From an uncultured Bacilli bacterium (GTDB lineage Bacteria; Bacillota_I; Bacilli_A; RF39; UBA660), in assembly GCA_949440065.1 (NCBI GenBank), contig CASRZP010000031.1, forward strand, positions 1 to 14,019: 14,019 nucleotides of DNA, written 5' to 3'. This document shows positions 5,054 to 13,669 of the stretch, one piece after another; the stretch's first letter is position 1, and each line of letters opens with the position of its first letter. The position numbers were made by a program, and so were the translations under genes. Under the pieces are notes generated by a model. It did not search any database. It saw only the letters and a program-made list of their open reading frames with translations, and was not told the DNA's origin.

Positions 5054-5214
5054 TATTTAGCCACGTTTAGTCCTTCTGTTCCATGTTTCACACGATCACG
5101 TTCTTCCGCTTTTTTTCCATCGTTAAATCTGTCTGTTGTTCCAACGAGATACCCAGTAATTCTACGAATCCTTTCAAATTTTACTCCGTCCCCTACCGTT
5201 TTTTCATTTTTCAT
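5053..5214 (-). CDS. Stand-alone glycyl-radical domain of anaerobic ribonucleotide reductase (split NrdD C-terminus)
   Basis: 53 aa, ATG 5214-5212 to TAA 5055-5053. The core FERIRRITGYLVGT (residues 13-26) followed by RFNDGKKAEERDRVKH (29-44) is what normally forms the extreme C-terminus of Gram-positive NrdD. The radical-bearing glycine is expected at G21 in RITGYL. The large NrdD upstream ends without this motif. The ORF is in the same frame as nrdD but is separated by two in-frame TAA codons (5232-5230 and 5217-5215) and a strong AAAGGAGG site 7 nt before its own ATG. It is therefore an independent cistron and not a point frameshift. Its stop overlaps the nrdG start by one base. It probably docks onto the large subunit and is activated by NrdG. 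The family match is secure; the separate-polypeptide arrangement is read directly from the sequence; the docking is inferred. Confidence 0.88.
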   Translation of the reverse strand: MKNEKTVGDGVKFERIRRITGYLVGTTDRFNDGKKAEERDRVKHGTEGLNVAK

Positions 5215-5229
5215 TTATTTTCCTCCTTT

Positions 5230-7506
5230 TTATCTACCACAACAAGTAATATCTTGTTGCTCTAAACGCTCCATTGGAACGCCTTCTCCTTCTTTTCTTC
5301 CACAACATGGACAAACATCACCAATGACTCCAGTATAACCACAAACTGGGTCTCTATCTACTGGATGGTTAATCGCACCATATCCAATATGATTATCATG
5401 CATAATGCGAATAACTTTCTCAAATGCTTCTAAGTTATTCACCGTATCTCCATCTAACTCTACATAACTAATGTGTCCACCGTTAGTTAATGCATGATAT
5501 GGACCTTCGATTTTTAGTTTATTCGCAATCGATATAGGATAATACACAGGTACATGGAAGGAATTTGTGTAATACTCTCGATCAGTAATTCCTTCTAATT
5601 CTCCATAAATTGCTTTATCTATGGACGTAAATCTTCCTGATAATCCTTCAGCAGGCGTTGCAATCAAGGAAAAGTTCAACTTATACTTTTCTGTATATTC
5701 ATCGCAACGTTTTCTCATGAATGTAATAATTTCTAATCCTAACTTTTGTGCCTTCTTACTTTCCCCATGATGTTCTCCGATTAATGCTTTTAGTGTTTCC
5801 GCTAAACCGATGAAGCCAATAGTTAGTGTTCCATGCTTCAACACTTTACGTAAACGTTCATTACTCTTTAACTTACCAGAATCTAACCAAATTCCTTGAC
5901 CTAATAAGAAAGGAAAATTATTGATATGCTTTCTACATTGTAATTCAAAACGTTGTAATAGTTCATCTTTTACTAAATCCATTAACTCGGTTAATTCTTG
6001 ATAAAAGCCATCCATATCTGTTTTTTCATTCGATACAATACCATGTTTTATTCCAATTCTAGGCAAATTGATGGAAGTAAAGGAAAGATTTCCACGTCCA
6101 GTGACAATTTCTTTTGTTTTATCTACATTTCCCATGACACGTGTTCTACAACCCATGTAAGCAATTTCCGTTTTATAATCTCCTTCATGATAATATTGTA
6201 AATTAAATGGTGAATCGATAAATGAAAAATTAGGAAATAATCGTTTAGCAGAAACCTTGCATGCTAGTTGAAATAAATCATAATTCGGATCTTTTTTGTT
6301 ATAGTTAACGCCTTCTTTTACTTTAAAAATAGAAATCGGGAAAATGGGTGTTTCACTTTTTCCTAAACCAGCATCTGTTGCTAGTAGAAAGTTTTTCATG
6401 ACCATTCTACCTTCACTTGATGTATCTGTTCCAAAGTTAATCGATGAAAAAGGTACTTGAGCTCCTGCACGTGAATGCATGGTATTTAAATTATGAATAA
6501 AGGCTTCCATCGCTTGATAAGTAATTCTATCGGTTTTATCTATAGCTTTTTGATAGGATTTTTCGATAATACTAGCGATTTCTTTGGTACTTTTAGCAAT
6601 AAATTTATCTAAATCTACATCAATTGTCTCTATTTTATCGATTTTTTCTACGAATTTTGAAAAATCAACTTCCTCTAGCTTGTTGGTAATATCTAGAGCA
6701 TCATATAACGTCTGCTTAAATTGTTTTTTAAACGTCTTTACTACACCTGGTGCCATATAATAATCAAATGCTGGAATACTTTGTCCTCCGTGCTGATCGT
6801 TTTGATTAGACTGTATCGCAATCGCCGCTAATGCAGAATAAGACATGATATCATTAGGACAACGCAAATGCCCATGACCTGTTGAAAAACCTCCTTCAAA
6901 CAAATGATTTAAATCGATTTGACAACAAGTCGTCGTCGCCATTGGCCAAAAGTCCATATCATGAATATGAATGCGACCATCATCATGAGCTTCTGCGAAT
7001 CGCTCTTCCATTAAATACGCTTTTGCAAACTCTTTAGAAATGGTACTTCCAAATTGAAGCATAGTTCCCATAGCGGTATTACCATCCACATTAGCATTAT
7101 CTCTTTTACTATTTTCTTCATGTGCTTCTTTTAGGGAAAGTGCTTCTATCATCTTTGCTAATTTATGTTGTCTTGAATAAAAAATCTCTCTTGATTTACG
7201 TCTTCTCTCACGATAATTGGAAAATGCTTCAAGTACATCACTATAATCCAAATATTTTAACTCTTCCTCAATTAAATCTTGAATTTCTTCTACGGTTATC
7301 GTTTTTTCTTCTTGATAACTTGTTTTAATCTTTGTTAATACCCCTACATAAACTTTATTGATATCCTCTTCATCATAAGTACCCTCTTCTAAGCTATCAA
7401 ATGACTTTTTTATCGCTAAAGCAATTTTTTCTCCGTTGAAATTTACTTTCTTTTTATCTCGTTTCACTACTTTTAGTGAAATATCTTCTACTAACTCTGC
7501 TATCAT
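5230..7506 (-). CDS. nrdD: Anaerobic (class III) ribonucleoside-triphosphate reductase, large catalytic polypeptide lacking the glycyl-radical tail
   Basis: 758 aa, cytoplasmic. It reduces ribonucleoside triphosphates to deoxyribonucleotides under anoxia. Residues about 12-103 are an ATP-cone (VKRDKKKVNFNGEKIALAI ...), the allosteric site. The catalytic barrel follows with family blocks GNTAMGTMLQFGS, RIHIHDMDFWP, TTTCCQIDL, GGFSTGHGHLR and NQNDQHGGQSIPAFDY. A GCRTRVMGN block probably contains the active-site cysteine. The C-terminus has a zinc-ribbon-like CGY-x7-CPCCGR (C722, C732, C734, C735) and then ends in ITCCGR. The expected RVxGY glycyl-radical motif is missing and occurs instead in the 53-aa ORF directly downstream. 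ATG at 7506 has GGGAGG 7 nt upstream and a strong promoter at 7552-7580. Operon order is nrdD, 53-aa ORF, nrdG. Confidence 0.93.
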   Translation of the reverse strand: MIAELVEDISLKVVKRDKKKVNFNGEKIALAIKKSFDSLEEGTYDEEDINKVYVGVLTKIKTSYQEEKTITVEEIQDLIEEELKYLDYSDVLEAFSNYRERRRKSREIFYSRQHKLAKMIEALSLKEAHEENSKRDNANVDGNTAMGTMLQFGSTISKEFAKAYLMEERFAEAHDDGRIHIHDMDFWPMATTTCCQIDLNHLFEGGFSTGHGHLRCPNDIMSYSALAAIAIQSNQNDQHGGQSIPAFDYYMAPGVVKTFKKQFKQTLYDALDITNKLEEVDFSKFVEKIDKIETIDVDLDKFIAKSTKEIASIIEKSYQKAIDKTDRITYQAMEAFIHNLNTMHSRAGAQVPFSSINFGTDTSSEGRMVMKNFLLATDAGLGKSETPIFPISIFKVKEGVNYNKKDPNYDLFQLACKVSAKRLFPNFSFIDSPFNLQYYHEGDYKTEIAYMGCRTRVMGNVDKTKEIVTGRGNLSFTSINLPRIGIKHGIVSNEKTDMDGFYQELTELMDLVKDELLQRFELQCRKHINNFPFLLGQGIWLDSGKLKSNERLRKVLKHGTLTIGFIGLAETLKALIGEHHGESKKAQKLGLEIITFMRKRCDEYTEKYKLNFSLIATPAEGLSGRFTSIDKAIYGELEGITDREYYTNSFHVPVYYPISIANKLKIEGPYHALTNGGHISYVELDGDTVNNLEAFEKVIRIMHDNHIGYGAINHPVDRDPVCGYTGVIGDVCPCCGRKEGEGVPMERLEQQDITCCGR

Positions 7507-7551
7507 GTTTGTACCTCCCTAATTTTGTTTTTATGAATTTGTTACACCCTC

Positions 7552-7580
7552 ATTTTAGGAAGAACAAAACGAAAAGTCAA
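7552..7580 (-). promoter_or_regulatory. SigA-type promoter of the nrdD operon
   Basis: TTGACT (7580-7575), a 17-bp spacer, TAAAAT (7557-7552), giving an untranslated leader of about 40 nt before ATG 7506. Confidence 0.8.
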
Positions 7581-7590
7581 TATCTTTTGT
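7577..7590 (-). promoter_or_regulatory. Candidate NrdR-box-like site overlapping the nrdD -35
   Basis: ACAAAAGATATTGA matches about 11 of 14 positions of the NrdR box as I remember it (ACACWATATATWGT-like). It overlaps the first bases of the -35, where a repressor would act. Only one site is evident, whereas NrdR usually binds two, so this is tentative. Confidence 0.25.
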
Positions 7591-7611
7591 AGCGAATTTT
7601 TTTTCGGTAAT

Positions 7612-7640
7612 AAAAGAAACCCTTACCAGGTAAGGACTTC
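7612..7640 (-). terminator. Terminator after tex
   Basis: GAAGTCCTTA (7640-7631) pairs with TAAGGGTTTC (7625-7616) around CCTGG, 10 bp including two G-U pairs, followed by TTTTATT. It lies 16 nt after the tex stop and before the nrdD promoter, separating the two units. The T tract is short. Confidence 0.65.
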
Positions 7641-7656
7641 CCTTAGAAAAATTTTT

Positions 7657-9810
7657 TTAATTTGCATTTTTACGTAAACTTAGTGAGATTTTTTGCTTTT
7701 CTAGTGAAATGTCAATCACATAACAAGTGACAATATCGCCAACATTAAATAACTCTTTAGGATGTTTGATATACTGATTCGTTAACTGTGAAATATGAGC
7801 TAATCCATCATTTTTTAGCCCAACGTCAATAAATAATCCAAAGTCGACAACATTTCTTACTGTCCCTTGTAATTCATCACCAATGTGTAAATCTTCAATA
7901 TGTAAAATGTCTTGACGAAGTAGTGGTTTCATCATCTCATCTCGAGGATCACGCAAAGGTTTTTTTAGTGATAAAATGATGTCATCTAACGTATAAGCAT
8001 CGATAGCTAATTCTTGTTGTAAAGCCTTCTTATCTAAATCATCTAATTTGGTAATTAATTCTTCACTGCCAAGACTTTTTGTCGTTAGTCCAATTTTTTC
8101 TAATAATTTTTCTACAGCATTATATTGTTCTGGATGAATAGGGGTTTTATCTAGCGGGTTTTCTCCATCTAAAATTCTTAAAAATCCAATTGATTGTTGA
8201 TAGATTTTATCCGTCATTCCTTTTATCTTTTTTAAGGCATTTCTTGATGTGAATTTTCCTTGTTCATCACGTGTTGAAATAATGTTATCAATAACTTTTT
8301 TATTAAGACCTGATACATAGGATAATAATGAGAAACTTGCATTGTTAATATTAACGCCTACTTGGTTTACGGCTTTGGTAACGACAAATTCTAGCGATTC
8401 GTCTAGTTTTTTACTTGGTACATCGTGCTGATATAAACCAACACCTATACTTTTCGGATCGATTTTAACTAGTTCTGCTAGGGCATCTTGTACTCGTCTA
8501 CCAATGCTAATGGCACTACGTTTTTCAACGGTTAATGTAGGAAATTCGCTAATGGCTAGTTTGGATGCAGAATAAACAGAAGCACCTGCTTCGCTCACTA
8601 ATAAGTATTCTACTTTGTGTTTAGCCTCTTTTATCACATCAGCAATAAATTGTTCGCTTTCACGGGACGCTGTACCATTACCAATGGCAATCATATCAAT
8701 GTGGTATTTGTGAATTAAATCAAGAACAACTTGTTTTGCTTGTTCTACTTCTAGCTGTGGTGCATGTGGGTAAATGACAGCAATTTCTAAGGGTTTTCCT
8801 GTTTTATCTAAAACAGCTAGTTTGCATCCTGTTCGATACGCTGGGTCAAAACCTAATACACAAACTTCTGTCATTGGTGGAGTTAATAATAGTTTTTCTA
8901 CGTTTTTAGAGAAGTTTTCGATGGCACTTACTTCGCCCATTTCTTTTAATGTTGCTCTAATTTCTCGTTCAACGCTAGGTAAAATTAATCGTTTTAAGCT
9001 ATCTTTTATAGCGTTTTCTACTACTTCTATGACATAGCTTTTAGGATTTTTTATTACCTTGTCTTTAATATAGGAAAAAACACCATCAAAAGAGTAGTCT
9101 AAATTAACAGATAAAACACCTTCATTTTCCCCTCGATTTATGGCTAAAATTCGGTGTGGTTTTACATGGTTAATTTTCTCTTGATAATCGTAGTACATTT
9201 CATAGGTTAATTTTATATCTTCAGCACCTTTTTTCTTTTTGGTAACAATGACTCCATCATAATAAATGGTTCTTCTTAAATATTTTCGATATGAAGCATT
9301 ATCACTAATCCATTCCGCAATAATATACATAGCTCCCTGATATGCTTCTAAGGTAGTTTTTACTTGTTCATTTAAATAAGGTTTTGCTAGTGTTTCTAAT
9401 GTTCCTTCTATAGGAAAACTCATCACTTTTTTGGCTAGGGGTTCTAATCCTTTGGCAATGGCATCGGTTGCTTTTGTTTTTTTCTTTTCTTTAAATGGAC
9501 GATACATATCTTCTACTTCGACTAATTTTTGACAAGCTAAAATGCTTTGTTTTAATTCTTCCGTTAATAACCCTTTTTCATCAATTAAACGAATAACATC
9601 TTCTTTTCTTTTCCATAGATTTTCTTGGTATATATAAACTTCATGAATAGATCGAATTTGTTCTTCGTCTAATCCTTTTGTTGCTTCTTTTCGGTAACGT
9701 GCAATAAAAGGAATGGTATTTCCTTCTTGTAATAAAGTTAGTACAACTTCAGCTTGACTTTTTAAAATGTTTAATTCTTGACATAAATTTTCAATAATTT
9801 GTTGATTCAT
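7657..9810 (-). CDS. tex: Tex family RNA-binding transcription accessory protein (S1 domain)
   Basis: 717 aa, cytoplasmic, close to the usual Tex length. The N-terminal helical region (residues 1-200) contains the Tex hallmark GNTIPFIARYRKEATKGLDE (30-49). A YqgF/RNase-H-like domain begins near 315 with GFDPAYRTGCK (320-330), followed by GNGTASRESE and SEAGASVYSAS. A helix-hairpin-helix region contains SIGRRVQDALAELVKIDPKSIGVGLYQHDV. A C-terminal S1 domain (about 645-714, GTVRNVVDFGLFIDVGLKNDGLAHIS) binds RNA. Tex proteins are conserved nucleic-acid-binding factors implicated in transcription and RNA handling; the exact role differs between species. ATG at 9810 has GGAGG 7 nt upstream. The gene appears monocistronic, with an extended -10 promoter upstream and a hairpin after it. 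Nothing odd is seen. Confidence 0.95.
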   Translation of the reverse strand: MNQQIIENLCQELNILKSQAEVVLTLLQEGNTIPFIARYRKEATKGLDEEQIRSIHEVYIYQENLWKRKEDVIRLIDEKGLLTEELKQSILACQKLVEVEDMYRPFKEKKKTKATDAIAKGLEPLAKKVMSFPIEGTLETLAKPYLNEQVKTTLEAYQGAMYIIAEWISDNASYRKYLRRTIYYDGVIVTKKKKGAEDIKLTYEMYYDYQEKINHVKPHRILAINRGENEGVLSVNLDYSFDGVFSYIKDKVIKNPKSYVIEVVENAIKDSLKRLILPSVEREIRATLKEMGEVSAIENFSKNVEKLLLTPPMTEVCVLGFDPAYRTGCKLAVLDKTGKPLEIAVIYPHAPQLEVEQAKQVVLDLIHKYHIDMIAIGNGTASRESEQFIADVIKEAKHKVEYLLVSEAGASVYSASKLAISEFPTLTVEKRSAISIGRRVQDALAELVKIDPKSIGVGLYQHDVPSKKLDESLEFVVTKAVNQVGVNINNASFSLLSYVSGLNKKVIDNIISTRDEQGKFTSRNALKKIKGMTDKIYQQSIGFLRILDGENPLDKTPIHPEQYNAVEKLLEKIGLTTKSLGSEELITKLDDLDKKALQQELAIDAYTLDDIILSLKKPLRDPRDEMMKPLLRQDILHIEDLHIGDELQGTVRNVVDFGLFIDVGLKNDGLAHISQLTNQYIKHPKELFNVGDIVTCYVIDISLEKQKISLSLRKNAN

Positions 9811-9828
9811 CTTGATTCCTCCAAAGTA

Positions 9829-9855
9829 ATTGTATCACACATTCTATTGCTAATC
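9829..9855 (-). promoter_or_regulatory. Probable extended -10 promoter of tex
   Basis: TACAAT (9834-9829) preceded by TGTGA, an extended -10 pattern, about 18 nt before the tex start codon. No convincing -35 hexamer is seen about 17 bp upstream. Confidence 0.45.
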
Positions 9856-10072
9856 TAGGAACTATTTTTACGTTTACTTTTGCACGCCTTAATTTAAAAA
9901 ATATTCAAATGAAAAAATGTTTTTCCTATACTTACTTTTTTAAGCTAGTGTAATTTCACGAGTTTAACATTTTCATTTTTTAATCTACAATTTTTGAAAA
10001 CTCCACCAAAAAAGAACAAAGATTTTAGAATTTTGCTAAAGAAATTTTTGGAATTTTTAATTTTTTTACCTG
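9856..10072. other. AT-rich intergenic DNA between the 3D-protein gene and tex
   Basis: No credible ORF or RNA gene found. The part nearest 10072 follows the stop of the 3D-like gene and contains only a weak minus-strand hairpin (TTTAG/CTAAA) with poor T tracts, so a clear terminator for the dnaE operon is not seen. Confidence 0.5.
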
Positions 10073-10537
10073 TTAAAAACCCAAACGTAAAATAGTAAAC
10101 GTTACATCATTTTTGCATCCATAAATGGATGCTTCTTCTTCACTTGACATTAAAAAATCAAACGTAAAACGTTTATTTTTTCCTATTGCACTTCCTCTAT
10201 CTAAAATAATGGCTAAAACTTCTTGACCTTCCTTACTAATTTTTAACATTGTACCAAAGGGATAATCCTTATCTCCCGCGACAATATTTACTTTGCCATA
10301 TTCCCTATCATGATAATAAATATTTCCCTTGGTAACATCTTGCCCATAAGAGGTAATTCCACGACATCCACTACAATCAGGTCCATAAAAACTTAACGTT
10401 CCTTGATAAGTTTCTACTACTTCAACATGAGGAAGAAAATCGCTAGATAGCATATTTAACTTTGCCTCACTTTGTATTACGGTCGTAGAACTTATTATAA
10501 AATAAAGATAACCACATATGAGCAAAAATTTTTTCAA
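10073..10537 (-). CDS. Secreted 3D/double-psi-beta-barrel (RlpA/YocH-like) protein
   Basis: 154 aa. Residues 1-25 form a signal peptide (MKKFLLICGYLYFIISSTTV...). The mature part has GTLSFYGPDCSGCRGITSYGQDV (about 46-68, written here as its key parts: YGPDC, CRG, TSYGQDV), then PFGTMLKI, ILDRGSAIG, FDF and a closing VTFTIL strand. This order matches 3D-domain/DPBB proteins linked to cell-wall metabolism, with the acidic residues D113 (in LDRG) and the FDF aspartate as likely functional positions. The start is a TTG codon (10537-10535): AGGTGA lies 7 nt upstream and only this start retains the signal peptide, whereas the first in-frame ATG would remove it. It lies 40 nt downstream of dnaE on the same strand and is probably co-transcribed. 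The enzymatic activity, if any, is inferred from the fold family. Confidence 0.8.
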   Translation of the reverse strand: MKKFLLICGYLYFIISSTTVIQSEAKLNMLSSDFLPHVEVVETYQGTLSFYGPDCSGCRGITSYGQDVTKGNIYYHDREYGKVNIVAGDKDYPFGTMLKISKEGQEVLAIILDRGSAIGKNKRFTFDFLMSSEEEASIYGCKNDVTFTILRLGF

Positions 10538-10577
10538 ACGAAATCACCTAAAAAAGGATATGAAAAAAGAAGAAAAA

Positions 10578-13550
10578 TTATTCATTTATTTTCTTCTGTT
10601 CTAATGGTTTTAACTGTTGAATAATCACTTGATAACGCTCATACCTTCTCTCAATCGTTCCTTTCACTAAATATAAATCTCCTCTTTTCATATCAGGATA
10701 GCGTTCTAATACTCTTGGAAAAATAGTAAAATCAGCCGTAGTGGTATCATCACTTCCAAACACAAAAGCCATTTGTTCTTTATTTTTCGTTTCTAATCGT
10801 TTAATACTTTCTACCATCATTAAGCAAGTAAAACTTTTATTCAAATAATCTTTCATGAACTCTAAAGGAACAGCATCTTGATACTGCAGGCGATAATTAC
10901 TAACTGGATGGCTACTAATATAAAAACCAAAAAGTTGTTTTTCTTGCTCTAGTAAATACGCATCTTCGTACTCTATCATCATTTCTAACTCTGGTCTTAC
11001 CACTAAAGAAGGGTCTAAATCCTTAGTAAGTTCAGCATAATTTAGTAACAAATCAAGCTGCGTCATTAAGGCTTTTTTAGAATAACCATAACCATCAAAG
11101 GCACTAGCTAAAATCAAAGATTCGATAGTTTTTCTATTAATTCCCACACGCACTAACTTACTCATACCATCATACAAATCCATAAAAGGTTCACTATTTC
11201 TTATGTTTACTATCTCACGACAAGATACTACACCAACATTTCTAATGGTAGATAAAGGAAACAAAATCGTATCTTGACTGGCTAAAAATTGACTTGTACT
11301 CACTCTAATATCAGGTTTTAGAAACTTAATTTTTAAATCTTTTGCTTCATACATATAATCTTTCAATTTTTTCTCACTACCAATGACAGAAGTTAGCAAA
11401 TTACTATAGAAAAAGGTTTGATAATGTGTTTTTAAGAACGCCATTTTATAAGCAATAATCGAATACGCTACGGAGTGAGCACGATTAAAGCCATAATTAG
11501 CAAAATTTAAAATCAAGTCAAAGACTTCTTTCGCTTTTTCTTTAGGATACCCCCTATTCATACTTTGGCGAATAAATTTTTCTTCTTCTCCTTGTAATAC
11601 ATCTTGTTTCTTTTTACTCATAGCTCGTCTTAAAATATCCGCTTCTCCTAAAGTATATCCTGCCATCGTGGTTGCCACTTGCATAATTTGCTCTTGATAA
11701 ATTAAAATGCCATATGTGTTTTCTAAAATAGGTTTTAAACTCTCGTCTAAATAAGTAACTTCTTCTATTTTGTGCCGTCTTCTAATATAAGAGTCAATAT
11801 TAACAGCAGGTCCTGGACGAAAAAGGGCAATTGCTGCAAATAAATCTTCAAAACGATTAGGTTTCAATTTTCTTAAAAAATTACGCATGCCACTTGATTC
11901 AAATTGAAAAATACCACTAGTTTTGGCTTCTTCAAAAAGTTTTAGTGTAGCAACATCATCATATGGAATTTGATTAAAATCAATTTTTACTCCTGTTGTT
12001 TTAAAAATATCTTCTAAAATATTCATAATCGTGGTTAAATTTTTTAATCCTAAAAAGTCCATTTTTAGTAAACCAAATTCTTCTAAATACTCCATCGAAT
12101 ATGCACTTAAATACATTTCATCATTATAATATAAAGGAATGACTTCATCTAAGTTTTTCTCACACATCACAATTCCTGCAGCATGTACTGAGGTATGTCT
12201 TGGAAAACCTTCTAAATAACTAGCAATGGAAAACATTTGTTGTAGTTGCACATCTTCATCAATCAATAATTTAAATTTAGGGATACTTTGATAGAAATCT
12301 TTTAAATTTTGTTTAGAAACTATAGGAAGTAAATTGCACACTTGATCAACTTTATATAAAGGAATGTTCATTACTCTTGATACATCACGAATGGCTTGCT
12401 TACTTCCTAAGGTTCCAAATGTGATAATCCCAGCGACTCTTTTTTCGCCATATTTTTGAATGACATAGTCAATCACTTGGTCACGAAACTGATCGGGAAA
12501 GTCTGTATCGATATCAGGCATCGTTACTCGCTCTGGGTTTAGGAATCGTTCAAATAGTAAATCATATTGAATCGGATCGATATCTGTTATTCCTAAAGTA
12601 TAAGAAACTAAACTTCCAGCAGCACTTCCTCTACCAGGACCTACTAGAATTTTATTTTTCTTAGCATAACGAATAAAATCATATACTACCAAAAAGTAAT
12701 TAGCAAAACCCATTTGATTGATGATAGATAACTCGTAAGCTAATCGTTCTTGATATTTTTGGGGAACACTTCCATTTAGTCTTTTGGTTAGCCCTTTTTT
12801 GGTAAGGTAATCTAGGTAATCTTTGGTAGACATTTGATTTTCAGCTTTGTATATGGGTAGCATCAATAAAGCTTTAGGAAATACCACATTACATTGATTG
12901 GCAATTTCTATGGTTTGATTTAATCCATCGAGGCTACTATAAGATAAAGGGTCTAAGCATAAGTTATTATCTTTTTTTATATATAATGGTTCATCACTTA
13001 ATGTTTTTCCTTCTTTAATCATGAGTAAATAGTTTAAATATTTCGCATCACTACTTTCTAAGTACATAACAGGATGAATAAACACAATATTTTCGGTGAT
13101 ACTACTTACAATAAATTCTTCTTCTTTACCAAAGTATCCTAAGTAGCACTTGCTAAAATGAGGAGCAATTTCTTGATAAAATTCATATTTAGCATGAGGA
13201 ATAATAACGATTAAGTTATCTTGATAGAAAATAATGTCTTCTAAGGTTAGTCCTTCTCTACTTTTCATGGTGGATAATTTTACTAATGCTAAATATCCTT
13301 GATAATTTTTTGCATACACAACGATTTCTTCTTGATTATCTTTAAAGGATAGAAAAATAGATAAACCAAAAATAGGTTTAATAGAAGAATTACAACACGC
13401 ATGATAAAACTCCATATAGCCAAACATATAATCATCGACAATAGCTAGATGTGTTATTTTTTGTTCTTTGGCATACTTGATTAAAGTAGGAATTTTAATT
13501 AAGCTAGATAATAAAGAATAATTGGTTTTTATATATAATGGTACATACAT
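10578..13550 (-). CDS. dnaE: DNA polymerase III alpha subunit DnaE (short Gram-positive type)
   Basis: 990 aa, cytoplasmic replicative polymerase of family C. An N-terminal PHP domain (about 1-200) has lost the metal-binding histidines of active PHP exonucleases (YIKTNYSLLSS in place of the HxHxxYS pattern), so proofreading from it is unlikely. Catalytic aspartates are visible in PDIDTDF (D346, D348) and LKMDFLGLK (D498). GPGRGSAAGSLVSY (304-317) and FRPGPAVNIDSYIRRRH are standard palm/fingers blocks. A C-terminal OB-like region (about 870-980, ADFTIFPRVLERYPDMKRGD) follows. It is shorter than Bacillus subtilis DnaE (about 1,115 aa), and no exonuclease insert as in PolC is present, so a separate PolC is expected elsewhere. 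ATG at 13550 has AAAGGAG 7 nt upstream. Confidence 0.95.
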   Translation of the reverse strand: MYVPLYIKTNYSLLSSLIKIPTLIKYAKEQKITHLAIVDDYMFGYMEFYHACCNSSIKPIFGLSIFLSFKDNQEEIVVYAKNYQGYLALVKLSTMKSREGLTLEDIIFYQDNLIVIIPHAKYEFYQEIAPHFSKCYLGYFGKEEEFIVSSITENIVFIHPVMYLESSDAKYLNYLLMIKEGKTLSDEPLYIKKDNNLCLDPLSYSSLDGLNQTIEIANQCNVVFPKALLMLPIYKAENQMSTKDYLDYLTKKGLTKRLNGSVPQKYQERLAYELSIINQMGFANYFLVVYDFIRYAKKNKILVGPGRGSAAGSLVSYTLGITDIDPIQYDLLFERFLNPERVTMPDIDTDFPDQFRDQVIDYVIQKYGEKRVAGIITFGTLGSKQAIRDVSRVMNIPLYKVDQVCNLLPIVSKQNLKDFYQSIPKFKLLIDEDVQLQQMFSIASYLEGFPRHTSVHAAGIVMCEKNLDEVIPLYYNDEMYLSAYSMEYLEEFGLLKMDFLGLKNLTTIMNILEDIFKTTGVKIDFNQIPYDDVATLKLFEEAKTSGIFQFESSGMRNFLRKLKPNRFEDLFAAIALFRPGPAVNIDSYIRRRHKIEEVTYLDESLKPILENTYGILIYQEQIMQVATTMAGYTLGEADILRRAMSKKKQDVLQGEEEKFIRQSMNRGYPKEKAKEVFDLILNFANYGFNRAHSVAYSIIAYKMAFLKTHYQTFFYSNLLTSVIGSEKKLKDYMYEAKDLKIKFLKPDIRVSTSQFLASQDTILFPLSTIRNVGVVSCREIVNIRNSEPFMDLYDGMSKLVRVGINRKTIESLILASAFDGYGYSKKALMTQLDLLLNYAELTKDLDPSLVVRPELEMMIEYEDAYLLEQEKQLFGFYISSHPVSNYRLQYQDAVPLEFMKDYLNKSFTCLMMVESIKRLETKNKEQMAFVFGSDDTTTADFTIFPRVLERYPDMKRGDLYLVKGTIERRYERYQVIIQQLKPLEQKKINE

Positions 13551-13574
13551 AGTAATTCTCCTTTCGTCATCATT

Positions 13575-13583
13575 AGTTTACCA
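13575..13583 (-). promoter_or_regulatory. Probable extended -10 of the dnaE promoter
   Basis: TAAACT (13580-13575) preceded by TGG, about 24 nt upstream of the dnaE start. The expected -35 region has no good match, so confidence is modest. It is just downstream of the terminator at 13615-13645, the right place for a new transcription unit. Confidence 0.4.
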
Positions 13584-13614
13584 TATTTTTTTTAATAACT
13601 AGTAGTAAAATGTG

Positions 13615-13645
13615 AAAAAGTGATTGGATAACCTATCTAATCACT
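13615..13645 (-). terminator. Strong terminator of the CFI-box gene
   Basis: AGTGATTAGATA (13645-13634), a 3-nt loop, and TATCCAATCACT (13630-13619) form a 12-bp stem with one mismatch, followed by a T run (complement of 13615-13619). It is 25 nt after the stop codon at 13670. Confidence 0.85.
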
Positions 13646-13669
13646 CCTTACTTCATTTTATTTATTATG

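Noticed and set aside
5212..5232. Sequencing frameshift or single stop mutation as the cause of the split nrdD
   Set aside because: Both parts are in the same frame, there are two in-frame TAA codons, and a perfectly spaced strong ribosome binding site precedes the second ORF.
8774..9037. Plus-strand 87-codon ORF inside tex
   Set aside because: Antisense to strongly conserved tex sequence, no supporting signals.
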